Part shown: piece after piece, positions 45,251-54,343 of the stretch
Numbering within the stretch: position 1 is the first letter of the stretch
Layout: each line of letters starts with the position of its first letter
Assembly: GCF_900104675.1 (NCBI RefSeq)
Contig: NZ_LT629945.1
Span: forward strand, 2,222,756-2,286,755
Reading direction: 5' to 3'
DNA: 64,000 nt
From: Angelakisella massiliensis
GTDB taxonomy: Bacteria; Bacillota; Clostridia; Oscillospirales; Ruminococcaceae
Made by a program: the position numbers and the translations under genes
The notes under the pieces: generated by a model
Told to the model about the DNA's origin: nothing
The model's database searches: none
The model's input: the letters and a program-made list of their open reading frames with translations, nothing else

Positions 45251-47074
45251 AGGTTCTTTCCACAACTCTGTAAGATTTATGGTGCTACTTTGTGGTTGCT
45301 GTTGTTTTGGCAATAAATCAACCTGCACCAAAACAGGGAAATTGGAAGCAACGCCAGTAAAGATACACGCTCCTTGTGGCAGGACAGAGATCATTTCATA
45401 TGAAGTGTTGTCAATGAATGCCACAGCTTTACCAATGGCTCGTATATCCTCATTGTTAACCAATCGATGAATGAAATAGTTATGCAATTGAGAAATAATG
45501 GTTTCCGATATGTCAGATGGACGCTGACTTGATATAGTTAAAAACGTTCCAAACTTTCGCCCTTCTTTGATGATTTCTTCAAAAGTTTCTAAGCGGTAAT
45601 CTTTCCATGTCTGACTTTCTCGCTCCGATGTTGTAGACAAGACATTATGCGCTTCGTCAATGATAATATGTAAACTACTACCGTTGAAGTTTAGCCGTTG
45701 ACGTTCATAGAAATACTTGCAAATAATTAGGGGAACAATCTTTTTGAATTCCACATTAACATCAACCAATGAATATATTGCCAGCCAATCAGCGGGAGGA
45801 TTGTCACATATTTTGAAAAGACGCTTTACTCGTTTTACACGATTTTCAAATCTTGAGATAAGTGGACCAACGTGCTCCTCATTGATATACTGCGAGCATA
45901 AAGAATCTAAGTATTTATACCGTAAAGCATACTCAAATATCAAATATTCATCTTCATTTTTATAATTGTTAGGGAAAAACACTGAATCCAAAATAACAGA
46001 AACAAATTGTTGTTCGTAATCATCAGAAGTATTTCCCCAGTGATCACCATCATCATCTGCACGGCAAAATTTTGTGCCATTTGCACGAACTTGGATGCTA
46101 TTTAAAATTTTGATTCCAGGTTCGGCATCAACAAATAGCAATGCCAGAATATTCTTAAGTCCTGTCAATTGCCGCAAAAACATTTGAGGGTCATCATAAT
46201 ATCGGAGAAGCAGATTTCTTAACATTCCACGGATATATGCCATAAGATTATCTGTCTCGCGCAACCGACGGTATAGATCAATGCTCTTGCTTAGGAAAGG
46301 CTTTTGCGTTTTCTCTGTTGCCTCACATATTATTGACCAGAGTTCAACATCTTCCAAGAAAGATTGATGAATAGGGATTGAATCTCCTGTATCAACTCTT
46401 GTTGATAGTCGATATACCCGCTTGCTGTCATCGAAGGCTTGGGTGTACTCCCCATTAAAATCGATAAGAAGAAATCTACTTTTAGCAAATCCGGGCATTC
46501 CTTTAAAACGTTGAAAGCACTCAGTGTATATTTTGGCTAACGTATTTGATTTACCACTTCCGGTATTCCCGAATATTCCTATATGACTGGCGAAGAGCGA
46601 ATTTGCCGAGATAAAAAGTTTTTCTTCTTTGTAATCGTTAATAGAGCCAATGCACACAGAAGTAGTTAAATCAGAGCTAAACTCAAAAATCTTTTGTACT
46701 TCTGTATCAGCAAGCATATATGCGTCCGAGAAAACCAGCGGAATGTCAATTAAGCCTCTCTGGAAACGCCCGTCATTCAGCACACCCATAATGCTTACTT
46801 CGATAATGCGATCAATGGTTTCGCTTTCTTTTGAAAAGCGGGGTTGGCAGTTATTCTCACCTGTAGACTTATTCTCTTGAATGTATTCTCCTTCTATACG
46901 GCCAATGATATTGCTGAATCCTTTTGGAATCTTTACAAAACTACCGACAGACACATTTTTAATAACGTGTCCTTGATATACCAAAATATTGCTGTTTTTG
47001 TTTTCAAAAACACGTATACGAAGTTTTTGTCCGCGTACTTCAATCACTTGTCCGATTTTATAAAAATCGTTCAT
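45248..47074 (-). CDS. herA: HerA-type hexameric ATPase of a SIR2-HerA defence operon
   Basis: A 608-residue FtsK/HerA-superfamily ATPase. Residues 1-65 are an N-terminal HAS-type beta-barrel (YKIGQVIEVRGQKLRIRVF). Walker A is GNTGSGKS (169-176), Walker B is HIIIDEAHN (D473/E474), and the C-terminal region has the sensor/arginine part SSQRPSDISETIISQLHNY. Such ATPases pair with SIR2 or nuclease partners in anti-phage systems, where they form a hexameric ring. AGAGGTG precedes the ATG. It is the last gene of the methyltransferase-SIR2-HerA set, cut off from SIR2 by an IS110 insertion. A+T-rich compared with the chromosome. Confidence 0.88.
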   Translation of the reverse strand: MNDFYKIGQVIEVRGQKLRIRVFENKNSNILVYQGHVIKNVSVGSFVKIPKGFSNIIGRIEGEYIQENKSTGENNCQPRFSKESETIDRIIEVSIMGVLNDGRFQRGLIDIPLVFSDAYMLADTEVQKIFEFSSDLTTSVCIGSINDYKEEKLFISANSLFASHIGIFGNTGSGKSNTLAKIYTECFQRFKGMPGFAKSRFLLIDFNGEYTQAFDDSKRVYRLSTRVDTGDSIPIHQSFLEDVELWSIICEATEKTQKPFLSKSIDLYRRLRETDNLMAYIRGMLRNLLLRYYDDPQMFLRQLTGLKNILALLFVDAEPGIKILNSIQVRANGTKFCRADDDGDHWGNTSDDYEQQFVSVILDSVFFPNNYKNEDEYLIFEYALRYKYLDSLCSQYINEEHVGPLISRFENRVKRVKRLFKICDNPPADWLAIYSLVDVNVEFKKIVPLIICKYFYERQRLNFNGSSLHIIIDEAHNVLSTTSERESQTWKDYRLETFEEIIKEGRKFGTFLTISSQRPSDISETIISQLHNYFIHRLVNNEDIRAIGKAVAFIDNTSYEMISVLPQGACIFTGVASNFPVLVQVDLLPKQQQPQSSTINLTELWKEP

Positions 47075-47109
47075 ACCAATTCACCTCTATTACAATAAAT
47101 TTGGACAGA

Positions 47110-47361
47110 AAAGCCGGGCAGCCAGTCCGGCTTTCCCTCCATCTCGTGCCTAAGCTACAATAAGAGGAGCAACTGGCTAACCTATCACCTCTTGGACTTC
47201 CATGTCCGCAAGAAAGACTGTTAGCCATCCTCTTGTTGCAGCGTTCGATTTAAGCAGGTTGAGCCACCGGATGCCGGAGAGTTCGCGTCACGCAATAGAT
47301 TGAATCGGCAGCGAGAAAAGATGGATTCCAGTTGCGGATTCTTTGTATTGGGGGAATGTGA
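47110..47361 (+). ncRNA. Candidate IS110 bridge-type RNA (structured leader)
   Basis: The 250-odd bases upstream of the IS110 recombinase have no gene but clear pairing. AAAGCCGG (47110-47117) pairs with CCGGCTTT (47127-47134); AAGAGG (47162-47167) with CCTCTT (47188-47193); and TGGCTAAC (47174-47181) with GTTAGCCA (47220-47227), the last two being mutually exclusive or pseudoknotted. IS110 elements are known to encode a bispecific guide (bridge/seek) RNA in a non-coding end. That this is such an RNA is inference; its guide loops were not matched to target and donor. Confidence 0.55.
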
Positions 47362-48570
47362 ATGAACTGCGTTGGCGTCGATGTTTCTAAAGGGAAAAGC
47401 ATGATCGCTGTCATGCGCCCCTTCGGAGAGGTGGTGGCTTCACCCTTTGAAGTGCGGCACACCGCCAATGAACTAAGCGAGCTGGCAGGGCTGCTCAAAA
47501 GTCTGGACGGTGAGACCCGTGTAGTGATTGAATCCACGGGTAATTACCATGCGCCGGTGGCCTGGCTGCTCCACGACGAAGGCCTTTATGTCTCGGTAGT
47601 CAATGCAATGCTGGTGCATGACTACGGAAACAACAGCTTAAGACGGGCCAAGACCGACAAGAAGGATGCCGTGAAGCTGGCCAACTACGGCCTTGACCAC
47701 TGGCTCACACTGCCGAGATATGTCCCCGAGGAGGATACCCGTCTCATGCTGAAGACCTGCTACCGGCAGTACCAGCAGTATTCCAAAGTACAGACCATGT
47801 TGAAGAACAACTTGATCTCTCTACTGGACACCGCTTTCCCGGATGCAAATCGCCTGTTTACCAGTCCGCCCCGTGCTGATGGCAGCGAGAAGTGGGTGGA
47901 CTTTGTAGCTGCTTTCTGGCATTGCGAATGTGTCTGTGGTCTGTCTAAGAAAGCTTTTACATCCAAGTACCAGAAGTGGTGCAGAAAGCACGGCTACTAT
48001 TTCAGCGAAGATAAGGCATTGGACATATACGCCTCTGCCTGTGGGCACTTCGGTGTCATGCCAAAAACGGATACGGCAAAGCTTTTGGTAGAACAGACTA
48101 TTTCCCAACTCCGGGCAACTTCCGCCGCATTAGCTGCTCTCAAACAGGAGATGCAGTCTCTGGCAGCTTCTCTGCCGGAGTATCCTGTAGTGATGGGGAT
48201 GTTTGGTGTTGGCTCCACACTTGGCCCCCAACTCATAGCTGAAATTGGCGATGTGCGCCGTTTTCATTCCAAGAAAGCGCTGGTGGCCTTTGCGGGCATT
48301 GACGCCCCGCCCTACCAATCTGGCCAAATAGATGTCCGCAGCCGCAGCATTTCTAAACGGGGATCTGCATCATTGCGCAGGACACTTTTTCTGGTGATGG
48401 GCGTCATCCTGCAATGCGCTCCAATAGATGAGCCGGTCTACCAGTTCATGAACAAGAAACGCTCTGAAGGCAAGCCATACCGTGTCTACATGATGGCATC
48501 CGCCAACAAGTTCTTGCGCATCTACTACGCTTCTGTGAAAGCCTACTTGGATTCCCTGGAACACGGCTGA
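47362..48570 (+). CDS. IS110-family transposase (DEDD RuvC-like recombinase)
   Basis: A 402-residue recombinase. The N-terminal DEDD domain starts MNCVGVDVSKGKSMIAVM (first Asp) and has VVIESTGNYHAPVAWLL (Glu) and RRAKTDKKDAVKLANY (Asp pair). The C-terminal Transposase_20 domain has GMFGVGSTLGPQLIAEIGD and FAGIDAPPYQSG, with the catalytic Ser region in RSISKRGSASLRRTLF. Full-length and intact. No clear AGGAGG site precedes the ATG; GGGGGAATG lies just upstream. Oriented against the defence genes around it. Confidence 0.94.
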   Translation: MNCVGVDVSKGKSMIAVMRPFGEVVASPFEVRHTANELSELAGLLKSLDGETRVVIESTGNYHAPVAWLLHDEGLYVSVVNAMLVHDYGNNSLRRAKTDKKDAVKLANYGLDHWLTLPRYVPEEDTRLMLKTCYRQYQQYSKVQTMLKNNLISLLDTAFPDANRLFTSPPRADGSEKWVDFVAAFWHCECVCGLSKKAFTSKYQKWCRKHGYYFSEDKALDIYASACGHFGVMPKTDTAKLLVEQTISQLRATSAALAALKQEMQSLAASLPEYPVVMGMFGVGSTLGPQLIAEIGDVRRFHSKKALVAFAGIDAPPYQSGQIDVRSRSISKRGSASLRRTLFLVMGVILQCAPIDEPVYQFMNKKRSEGKPYRVYMMASANKFLRIYYASVKAYLDSLEHG

Positions 48571-48703
48571 TTTCCCTGTTTTATTCCATCTGGCTGGCCG
48601 CCGTTTCGATTTTGAGATGCTCAGCGGCTCGATTTTGTGTTGCCTTTTTTCCCGCTCCCAAAAGCTGAAATTTTTACTTGACTTTTATTAGCAGGTCTTT
48701 CTT

Positions 48704-49888
48704 TTAGGAATGGATATGCGACAAAATCTGATTGAAATAGTTCAAAGACAGGTTTTCTCCATCAAGTGCAATATAAGTAATGTTATTATTTTTCACTTCA
48801 CCGAATAGCTTTTGGAAATCCTCAATTGCGGTGGCCTGATATACAAAAATGAGTATTTTCAACGATGGGTTAACCATAGAGCGTTTTACTAAATCTAGGA
48901 TATGCTCATCCCTAAAAGAAAAACCATTGACCACCAGAAGTGAGTTCTCCTTCTCTAATTCATTAGAGAAAATACGTAAAAGCTCATAGTAATTCTTGTT
49001 CAACAGCGTGTCACTAAATTTTTCCTTGGTTGGATTCACAATTAGAAAAGCCATTTTGTACGCTTGAATGAATTTGCCGTAGTCGTCTTCTTTAGCAAGC
49101 AATGTATCGAAAATACTGCTTGCAAATAAAGATTGAATTTGCTTATTAGCTTCATCTGGCCGATTCGCTGTGAAACGTGCATCAATAGTTGACACCATAG
49201 TAGTATCGAACCACGTTGAATAAGTATTTGTAAAGTACCCTATTTTATCGCGATACTGCCGATATATAATACCGCCCCAGAAAATGTCTTGGCCCCAAGT
49301 AACAGATCCGTGTAATTTCAAAAGATTCACCGAAGGAATTTCTGCTTTCCTATTGGAGAATATGGCTTGTCTGTAATATGTTTTCGAATAATTATCAGTG
49401 GAAAAACGAGGCTCGATTCTCCCCTCAAAACCATCATTGCATATGCAATTTGAATGGTCAAAAATCAGCTCGATTATTGGATCATAATTGGTTGTAAAAA
49501 TGCTAAACTGCCTATCTAACGCCGGATTGCCTCTTTCAGAAAAAATTCGGTATACAATATCTCCGAAATTTTTATATGGATCAAATGAGGAATCATATGT
49601 CGATATCTTAGAAATCGGTTCAATACATCTAACGAAAAACGACCAATACAAAAAAGCGGATAATATCGTAACTTTTTTCCTTTCATCCTCATTTTTCGCT
49701 TGGTATTTTTGCAGCGCTTCAAAAATCACCTCATTATTGCTCAAAGTTCCTAACAGATTTGCAGAGAATCCGGCGCCAAACAGGAAATTCACTCTACATC
49801 CAGAAAACAAGTTTCTGAGTATGGATTTTGTATCTTCTGAAATTGTAACCTTTCCAGCATCTACTGGAATTTCAATTATTTTATCCAT
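48704..49888 (-). CDS. SIR2-like domain protein (putative NADase effector)
   Basis: A 394-residue protein. SIR2 motifs are FLFGAGFSANLL (NAD-binding, residues 36-47), FTTNYDPIIE (N134 and D136), LLKLHGSVTW (H193) and LLVVNGFSFRDEHI near residue 320. This order fits the SIR2_2-type domains in defence proteins, many of which degrade NAD+ to stop phage growth. No transmembrane segment. It begins 21 bases after the methyltransferase gene on the same strand and was probably followed directly by HerA before the IS110 insertion. NADase activity is inference from family. Confidence 0.88.
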   Translation of the reverse strand: MDKIIEIPVDAGKVTISEDTKSILRNLFSGCRVNFLFGAGFSANLLGTLSNNEVIFEALQKYQAKNEDERKKVTILSAFLYWSFFVRCIEPISKISTYDSSFDPYKNFGDIVYRIFSERGNPALDRQFSIFTTNYDPIIELIFDHSNCICNDGFEGRIEPRFSTDNYSKTYYRQAIFSNRKAEIPSVNLLKLHGSVTWGQDIFWGGIIYRQYRDKIGYFTNTYSTWFDTTMVSTIDARFTANRPDEANKQIQSLFASSIFDTLLAKEDDYGKFIQAYKMAFLIVNPTKEKFSDTLLNKNYYELLRIFSNELEKENSLLVVNGFSFRDEHILDLVKRSMVNPSLKILIFVYQATAIEDFQKLFGEVKNNNITYIALDGENLSLNYFNQILSHIHS

Positions 49889-49909
49889 GATTTCCTCTTT
49901 TTCTAATAC

Positions 49910-52900
49910 TTATTTGTGCAGACCTTTCAGATGTTCTCTTATGCGAATCGTCTCATCGAGAGCACCCACAATATTTTCGATGTGAGTAAAGGAATCAATC
50001 GTAAGTGCTTCACCCTTATGTTCCTTGAACCACTTGTCCAACACTTGATGCCCACCAATTTGATATTTCCATACTTCTTGAGAAATGCCGGTGATACGTT
50101 TATTGGCATTTAACTGGAGCACTCCATTTTTATATTTAATGGCTCCGATTTCCATCTCATCAGGGGTATTGGGTTCAAGAGCTAGTTCTGCTGGGGCTTT
50201 AATTTGCATTAGATGCAGCTTTCTCAATCGCTCACCCGCAGAAACATACTCTCGATATAGTTCTTCGCTAACATAAAATTCCCCTTCGTCTCGTTCTTTC
50301 TCCGGTGTGTTGATGATTGGGACACGAGGAAAATCCCTGCAAAGATACTGTTCGTATTTCTCACAATATACAGGGTCATGTAAGATACCATACACATAAT
50401 CAAATATCTCTATTGGCTCCGGCTTTTCAGACAGATATTGCGTTAATTTATTGAATGCTTCGTCGTTCAAATTGGCAGTCCAGCTTTCGCCAGTCAGTCC
50501 AGATTCAGAGCGGAGATAAAGTGGGGCAATATAGGTAATCTCGCACATAGCTGAGAACAGCCGATGGGCAATAATATTTTGTGATACAAACGGGGAAAAG
50601 AAACTTCTGGAAGTTTTGCAAAAGACCAAACCGATATTCGCTCCAATCGGGCAATTTGGTTCTGCCAGCAAATGTCCCATCGTGTTCTTTTCTCGGGGCC
50701 AAAGAACCCATCCACAAGAATTCCCAGAATAATATGTCCAACGAGAATCAAACGGACGAAATGAAATCGGAGTTATAGTGCCTCCGGACAATACATCATT
50801 TTGGATTTTCTCAGCTGTTTGTCCACGGCTAAATCTGCCCCATAAATCGAAAATATCTTTTTCCTCTGTGGCATTCTTAACAATGTCCATTCTCCTAATC
50901 AATTCAGCTTTTGTAGGAGCAATGGATGCTCCGTCATTACCAGAGACAATCCCTGTCACATTTACTGGGAACAGTTCGGCTACGCTAACACCTTTATCAT
51001 AGGCTTCCTTCCCATTACTTCCAAACGGGATAAAATACGCCATCTTTTGATCTAGTTTCAACTGAGAGAAAACCAGGTTGCCCTTGGCCAAGGCTTCAAA
51101 TTTTGCTTCTCGAGTTCCCCAAATATCCGTGTAGTACACCTTTGCCCAATCGGTTTTTTTAGTTTTCTTGACACCAATAAACAAAGAAACCCCCTGCATA
51201 ATGTCAAAGATGTTTTCATCCTTGCTTCCATCTGGAGCAGTTTCCTTTTTGTTGGCACTACCGTGAAGATTCACAATATAAATTTTATCAAAGGTTCGCA
51301 GAAGGCTACCACGCATACCTCTAAAGGTCGGATTATCTAGATATCCATTATTAGATACAAAGGCGAGGACACCTTCTTTATTCTTATCAATGATCTGTTC
51401 GGAAAAACGGAAGAATTTTACGTAGTCATCATTCAGCCAGTGTTTCTTTTCACCGAAGTCGGTTACTCCATCTGTTTCGGTCTTGTATGCTGAAATGTCG
51501 TACGGGTTTGTAGATGCTGCCAAATATGGGGGATTGCCAATAATTACCTTAATTGGGCGGCGTGTTTTCCATGTATCAGCATTATAGGCTTCCTCTGTTA
51601 TGGCAGCCGAAAAATCAAACAAGGTCAATTGTTCTCCACGTTCCAAATCGGACATGGGCGGTGTCAGAGTGTTGGTCAAAAAAATGTTTGTGGGAAGCTG
51701 AGTTGTCGGCAAATGACCAAGTGTTTCATCAATGGTACGGCGAATCTTCAAGTGTGCAACAACATAGCTCGTCATCATAATCTCAAACCCAATTAAGCGG
51801 GAAAGCAAGCCGTTCTCTTGCTGAATATAGTTTTCGTAAAATACTGACCGAGCACCAGAAAAATATGTGTTTTTAATGTATTTGATAATTTCCGCACCAA
51901 AAGAGCCAGTACCGCAGGCTGGATCTAGAATGGCTACACGGGGTACGGAAATCGTCATCTCGTCTGACCACTTGTTTTTCGTTATCTTGTATGGCGCACA
52001 CGGAACTTTCGCAGTGATCTGTTCGTTATTAGACAACCCACCTTCAATAGCAAAATCTTCGACCAAAATTTTATCTACAAAGGAAATCAGGTATTGCACA
52101 GCTTGAACTGGTGTGTAAAAAACGCCAAGAGATTTTCTTAATGCCGGGTCATAAAAAGTCAAAAATTCCTCGTAAAAGTGGATGATCGTATCTTTCTTCT
52201 CGTCTCTTTCCAGCAAATTAGAAATATTACAAATGCGGTACAAAGAGCATAGCTTATCAATAACACCTTCAAGGGTGGGATGTTTTCTTCCAGTTCCTGT
52301 AATATGTAAAAAGAACTGCTTGAGAAGTTCAGATTCTTCTTGTAAATATTTGATGGCCTCATACCTATCAAATGAATCCGGCGTTGTGTCATTATACCTG
52401 GCAATAAATAACCCATAAACGATAGTCTGGGCATACATATCTGCAAACTCACGAGTGTTCATTAAGGGACGAAGGTCAGATTTAATCCTGCGATATAACC
52501 CGTATAGCTCCATGAACATAGGCAACTTCTTTTGATTATCAGTCAAGAGCGGTTGCCCAGTACCATCATCTTTAAGAATACCAGAAATAATGCTGCGTAT
52601 TGTACGGGCGTGCATTGCCATATACTCAGCCAGCTTAGTAGATGATTTTATTTGTGCGGGGTCACGGAGCAAAAAATCTTCTAAAAGGCTAAAAAACAAT
52701 TCGATATTGTCTTCTCTCAGAACTAGCTTTCCATCAACCAATTCCATAATTCGCAGACCGGTATACATCTCTGTATCACCTGCACGCCAAAACCGCCATT
52801 CAATATTGTCAGTCAAAATAGCGTTGCCATATCTATCAGCTTCAATCTTGATCTGAGAGAGCGCCCTTTTATCAATGCCACCAACCTTTTTAACTTCAAC

Positions 52901-53137
52901 GCCGGCAAAAGGTTCGGTTTCTGTAACTTCTTCTTCGGTATGCCAAAGCTTGATATCAATATTTTCTCCAGATTGTCCTTTGCGTTCACCAGACAAATCA
53001 CGGGCTGCACAGCCAATATCCGTAAATAAAGCCATTATTGGGGCATTATAAGATGATTCGACATTCCCGAGGCTATATGCGTCACACACCGCCTTGAAGT
53101 ATTTCGTGATAATTTCTGTTATATTGGTTTTCTCCAT
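49910..53137 (-). CDS. Single-chain type IIG-like restriction-methyltransferase
   Basis: A 1075-residue protein. Residues 55-110 look like a PD-(D/E)xK nuclease (E59/D61, then GVEVKKV with E81 and K83). A helical spacer follows. The N6-adenine methyltransferase core has GVFYTPVQAVQYLISFVD, motif I DPACGTGSF (D405) and motif IV GNPPYLA (N535-Y538). The C-terminal 450 residues probably recognise DNA and end in IGGHQVLDKWFKEHKGEAL, as in type IIG and ISP enzymes. No helicase motifs. First gene of a three-gene set with SIR2 and HerA; AGGAGGC precedes the ATG. Whether the nuclease part is active is not provable here. Confidence 0.85.
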   Translation of the reverse strand: MEKTNITEIITKYFKAVCDAYSLGNVESSYNAPIMALFTDIGCAARDLSGERKGQSGENIDIKLWHTEEEVTETEPFAGVEVKKVGGIDKRALSQIKIEADRYGNAILTDNIEWRFWRAGDTEMYTGLRIMELVDGKLVLREDNIELFFSLLEDFLLRDPAQIKSSTKLAEYMAMHARTIRSIISGILKDDGTGQPLLTDNQKKLPMFMELYGLYRRIKSDLRPLMNTREFADMYAQTIVYGLFIARYNDTTPDSFDRYEAIKYLQEESELLKQFFLHITGTGRKHPTLEGVIDKLCSLYRICNISNLLERDEKKDTIIHFYEEFLTFYDPALRKSLGVFYTPVQAVQYLISFVDKILVEDFAIEGGLSNNEQITAKVPCAPYKITKNKWSDEMTISVPRVAILDPACGTGSFGAEIIKYIKNTYFSGARSVFYENYIQQENGLLSRLIGFEIMMTSYVVAHLKIRRTIDETLGHLPTTQLPTNIFLTNTLTPPMSDLERGEQLTLFDFSAAITEEAYNADTWKTRRPIKVIIGNPPYLAASTNPYDISAYKTETDGVTDFGEKKHWLNDDYVKFFRFSEQIIDKNKEGVLAFVSNNGYLDNPTFRGMRGSLLRTFDKIYIVNLHGSANKKETAPDGSKDENIFDIMQGVSLFIGVKKTKKTDWAKVYYTDIWGTREAKFEALAKGNLVFSQLKLDQKMAYFIPFGSNGKEAYDKGVSVAELFPVNVTGIVSGNDGASIAPTKAELIRRMDIVKNATEEKDIFDLWGRFSRGQTAEKIQNDVLSGGTITPISFRPFDSRWTYYSGNSCGWVLWPREKNTMGHLLAEPNCPIGANIGLVFCKTSRSFFSPFVSQNIIAHRLFSAMCEITYIAPLYLRSESGLTGESWTANLNDEAFNKLTQYLSEKPEPIEIFDYVYGILHDPVYCEKYEQYLCRDFPRVPIINTPEKERDEGEFYVSEELYREYVSAGERLRKLHLMQIKAPAELALEPNTPDEMEIGAIKYKNGVLQLNANKRITGISQEVWKYQIGGHQVLDKWFKEHKGEALTIDSFTHIENIVGALDETIRIREHLKGLHK

Positions 53138-53680
53138 GTTAGCCTCCTGCTTATACTCTATATAAAATCATACGAAAATCGTTCTTTCTTCTGCTTTTGC
53201 CATAGCGGACACATGGGAATTTGCAAAAACAAGGCAATATCCCATGTAGGAAAATCTGAGAACCACGACCCTATGGTGAAAGTGTTTTTCAGATTTTACA
53301 TTTTTGACAGCGTGGAAACCACCCAGCTTTGAGAGGGTGGATACCATTGCTGCCAAAAATAATAGGGTATCCAAAGGGGAATATCCCCTTGGCTCTGGGT
53401 TTCCAATAGGGGCGAGCAGCATCCCTGTTGGCACACGATTTTCCGTAGGAAAGTCTAGTGTGTTATACCTTTGCTTCCGGCTGATGCCGGGAAGGGGCTG
53501 TCTGCGGCATCTGCAACCTGGGCAGATGGGCAGCGGACAGACACTTTTTGGCGGCAGTAGGGCAGGCGGATTTTGTACGATTGCGGACGAAACCGGGATT
53601 TGCACACAGGGCAAAATCCGCCTGACCGAAAAAGGAAGCAAAGGTATATCAACCCCTCGTCCCGCCGCAGCGACAGCGCA
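53138..53680. other. Region with open frames on both strands but no supported gene
   Basis: 543 bases between the methyltransferase promoter and the sigma-like gene. Both strands are open for 100-157 codons, but neither frame has a ribosome binding site or a family signal. The translated sequences look like hypothetical proteins that I recall next to many Firmicutes integrative elements, which suggests a conserved non-coding or regulatory DNA segment. GC content is higher than in the defence genes. Confidence 0.5.
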
Positions 53681-54343
53681 CTAATACCACCACGGCAGTT
53701 CCAGCCAGAGATTGTCCAGCGCCAATGCTTCAGTTGACCTTGCACGGCTCTCACTAAGATGGAAATGCAGAGCTGTTCCTACAAGAGGATGCTCCATGTC
53801 ATCCTCAAAGCCAAAACGGTACAGCAGATAAACCCGCTCCCGTTCTGATATGCGCCGCAGTCCTTCATAGAGCTCTTTCCGTTTTTCCGCTTCCTCCATA
53901 ATCTTATCCGGCTCTGACGCATAGGGGTCGGCAATCAAGTCGGAACGCTGCATGGAATCCTCGCCGGGAAGCAAATCATCCAGATTGATTCTCTCCATGG
54001 GGATACCATCTTTGTCAGACTGCATCCGCTGTTCAAAGGTCGCAAAAGCAGCCGAGATCAAATCCATCATGGCGTTGCGGATGGCAGGCCCCGCATAGGT
54101 CAGAAACTTAATTTTTTTGCCCGGGTCATACAGGGAGATAGCCCGGAGCAAGCCGATGCTCCCCTCCTGAATCAGGTCATCGTGGTCAATACCCAACTCA
54201 CTGTTTCCAAGGCCAACACTGATGTACAATTCATTTGCAGTTTTTCGGATATACCCCAGATTGTTCTGCACCAGCTGCTCCTGCGCCTGTGTATCTCCTC
54301 GCTGCGCCAGCGTGCAAAGCCGCTCATTGGTCATCGTTTTCAT
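53681..54343 (-). CDS. Sigma-70-family-like transcription factor of the mobile element
   Basis: A 220-residue protein with sigma-70 region 2 features: AQEQLVQNNLGYIRKTANEL, GIDHDDLIQEGSIGLLRAI and KFLTYAGPAIRNAMMDLI. Region 4 is expected around ISERERVYLLYRFGFEDD but its helix-turn-helix is atypical (LSESRARSTEALALDNL). It overlaps the upstream XRE gene by 20 bases. Probably controls element genes together with the two upstream DNA-binding proteins. Confidence 0.82.
   Translation of the reverse strand: MKTMTNERLCTLAQRGDTQAQEQLVQNNLGYIRKTANELYISVGLGNSELGIDHDDLIQEGSIGLLRAISLYDPGKKIKFLTYAGPAIRNAMMDLISAAFATFEQRMQSDKDGIPMERINLDDLLPGEDSMQRSDLIADPYASEPDKIMEEAEKRKELYEGLRRISERERVYLLYRFGFEDDMEHPLVGTALHFHLSESRARSTEALALDNLWLELPWWY

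Larger units (their letters stand above)
47095..48703 (+). mobile_element. IS110-family insertion inside the defence operon
   Basis: The transposase gene with its 5' structured leader and about 130 bases of 3' non-coding sequence fills the space between the SIR2 stop (48704) and the HerA ribosome binding site (about 47086), in opposite orientation to both. IS110 elements leave no long inverted repeats or target duplications, so the ends are approximate. Confidence 0.7.

Noticed and set aside
53304-53684. 126-codon plus-strand ORF
   Set aside because: No ribosome binding site, Pro/Gly/Ala-rich, with an equally open frame on the other strand; kept only as an unexplained region.
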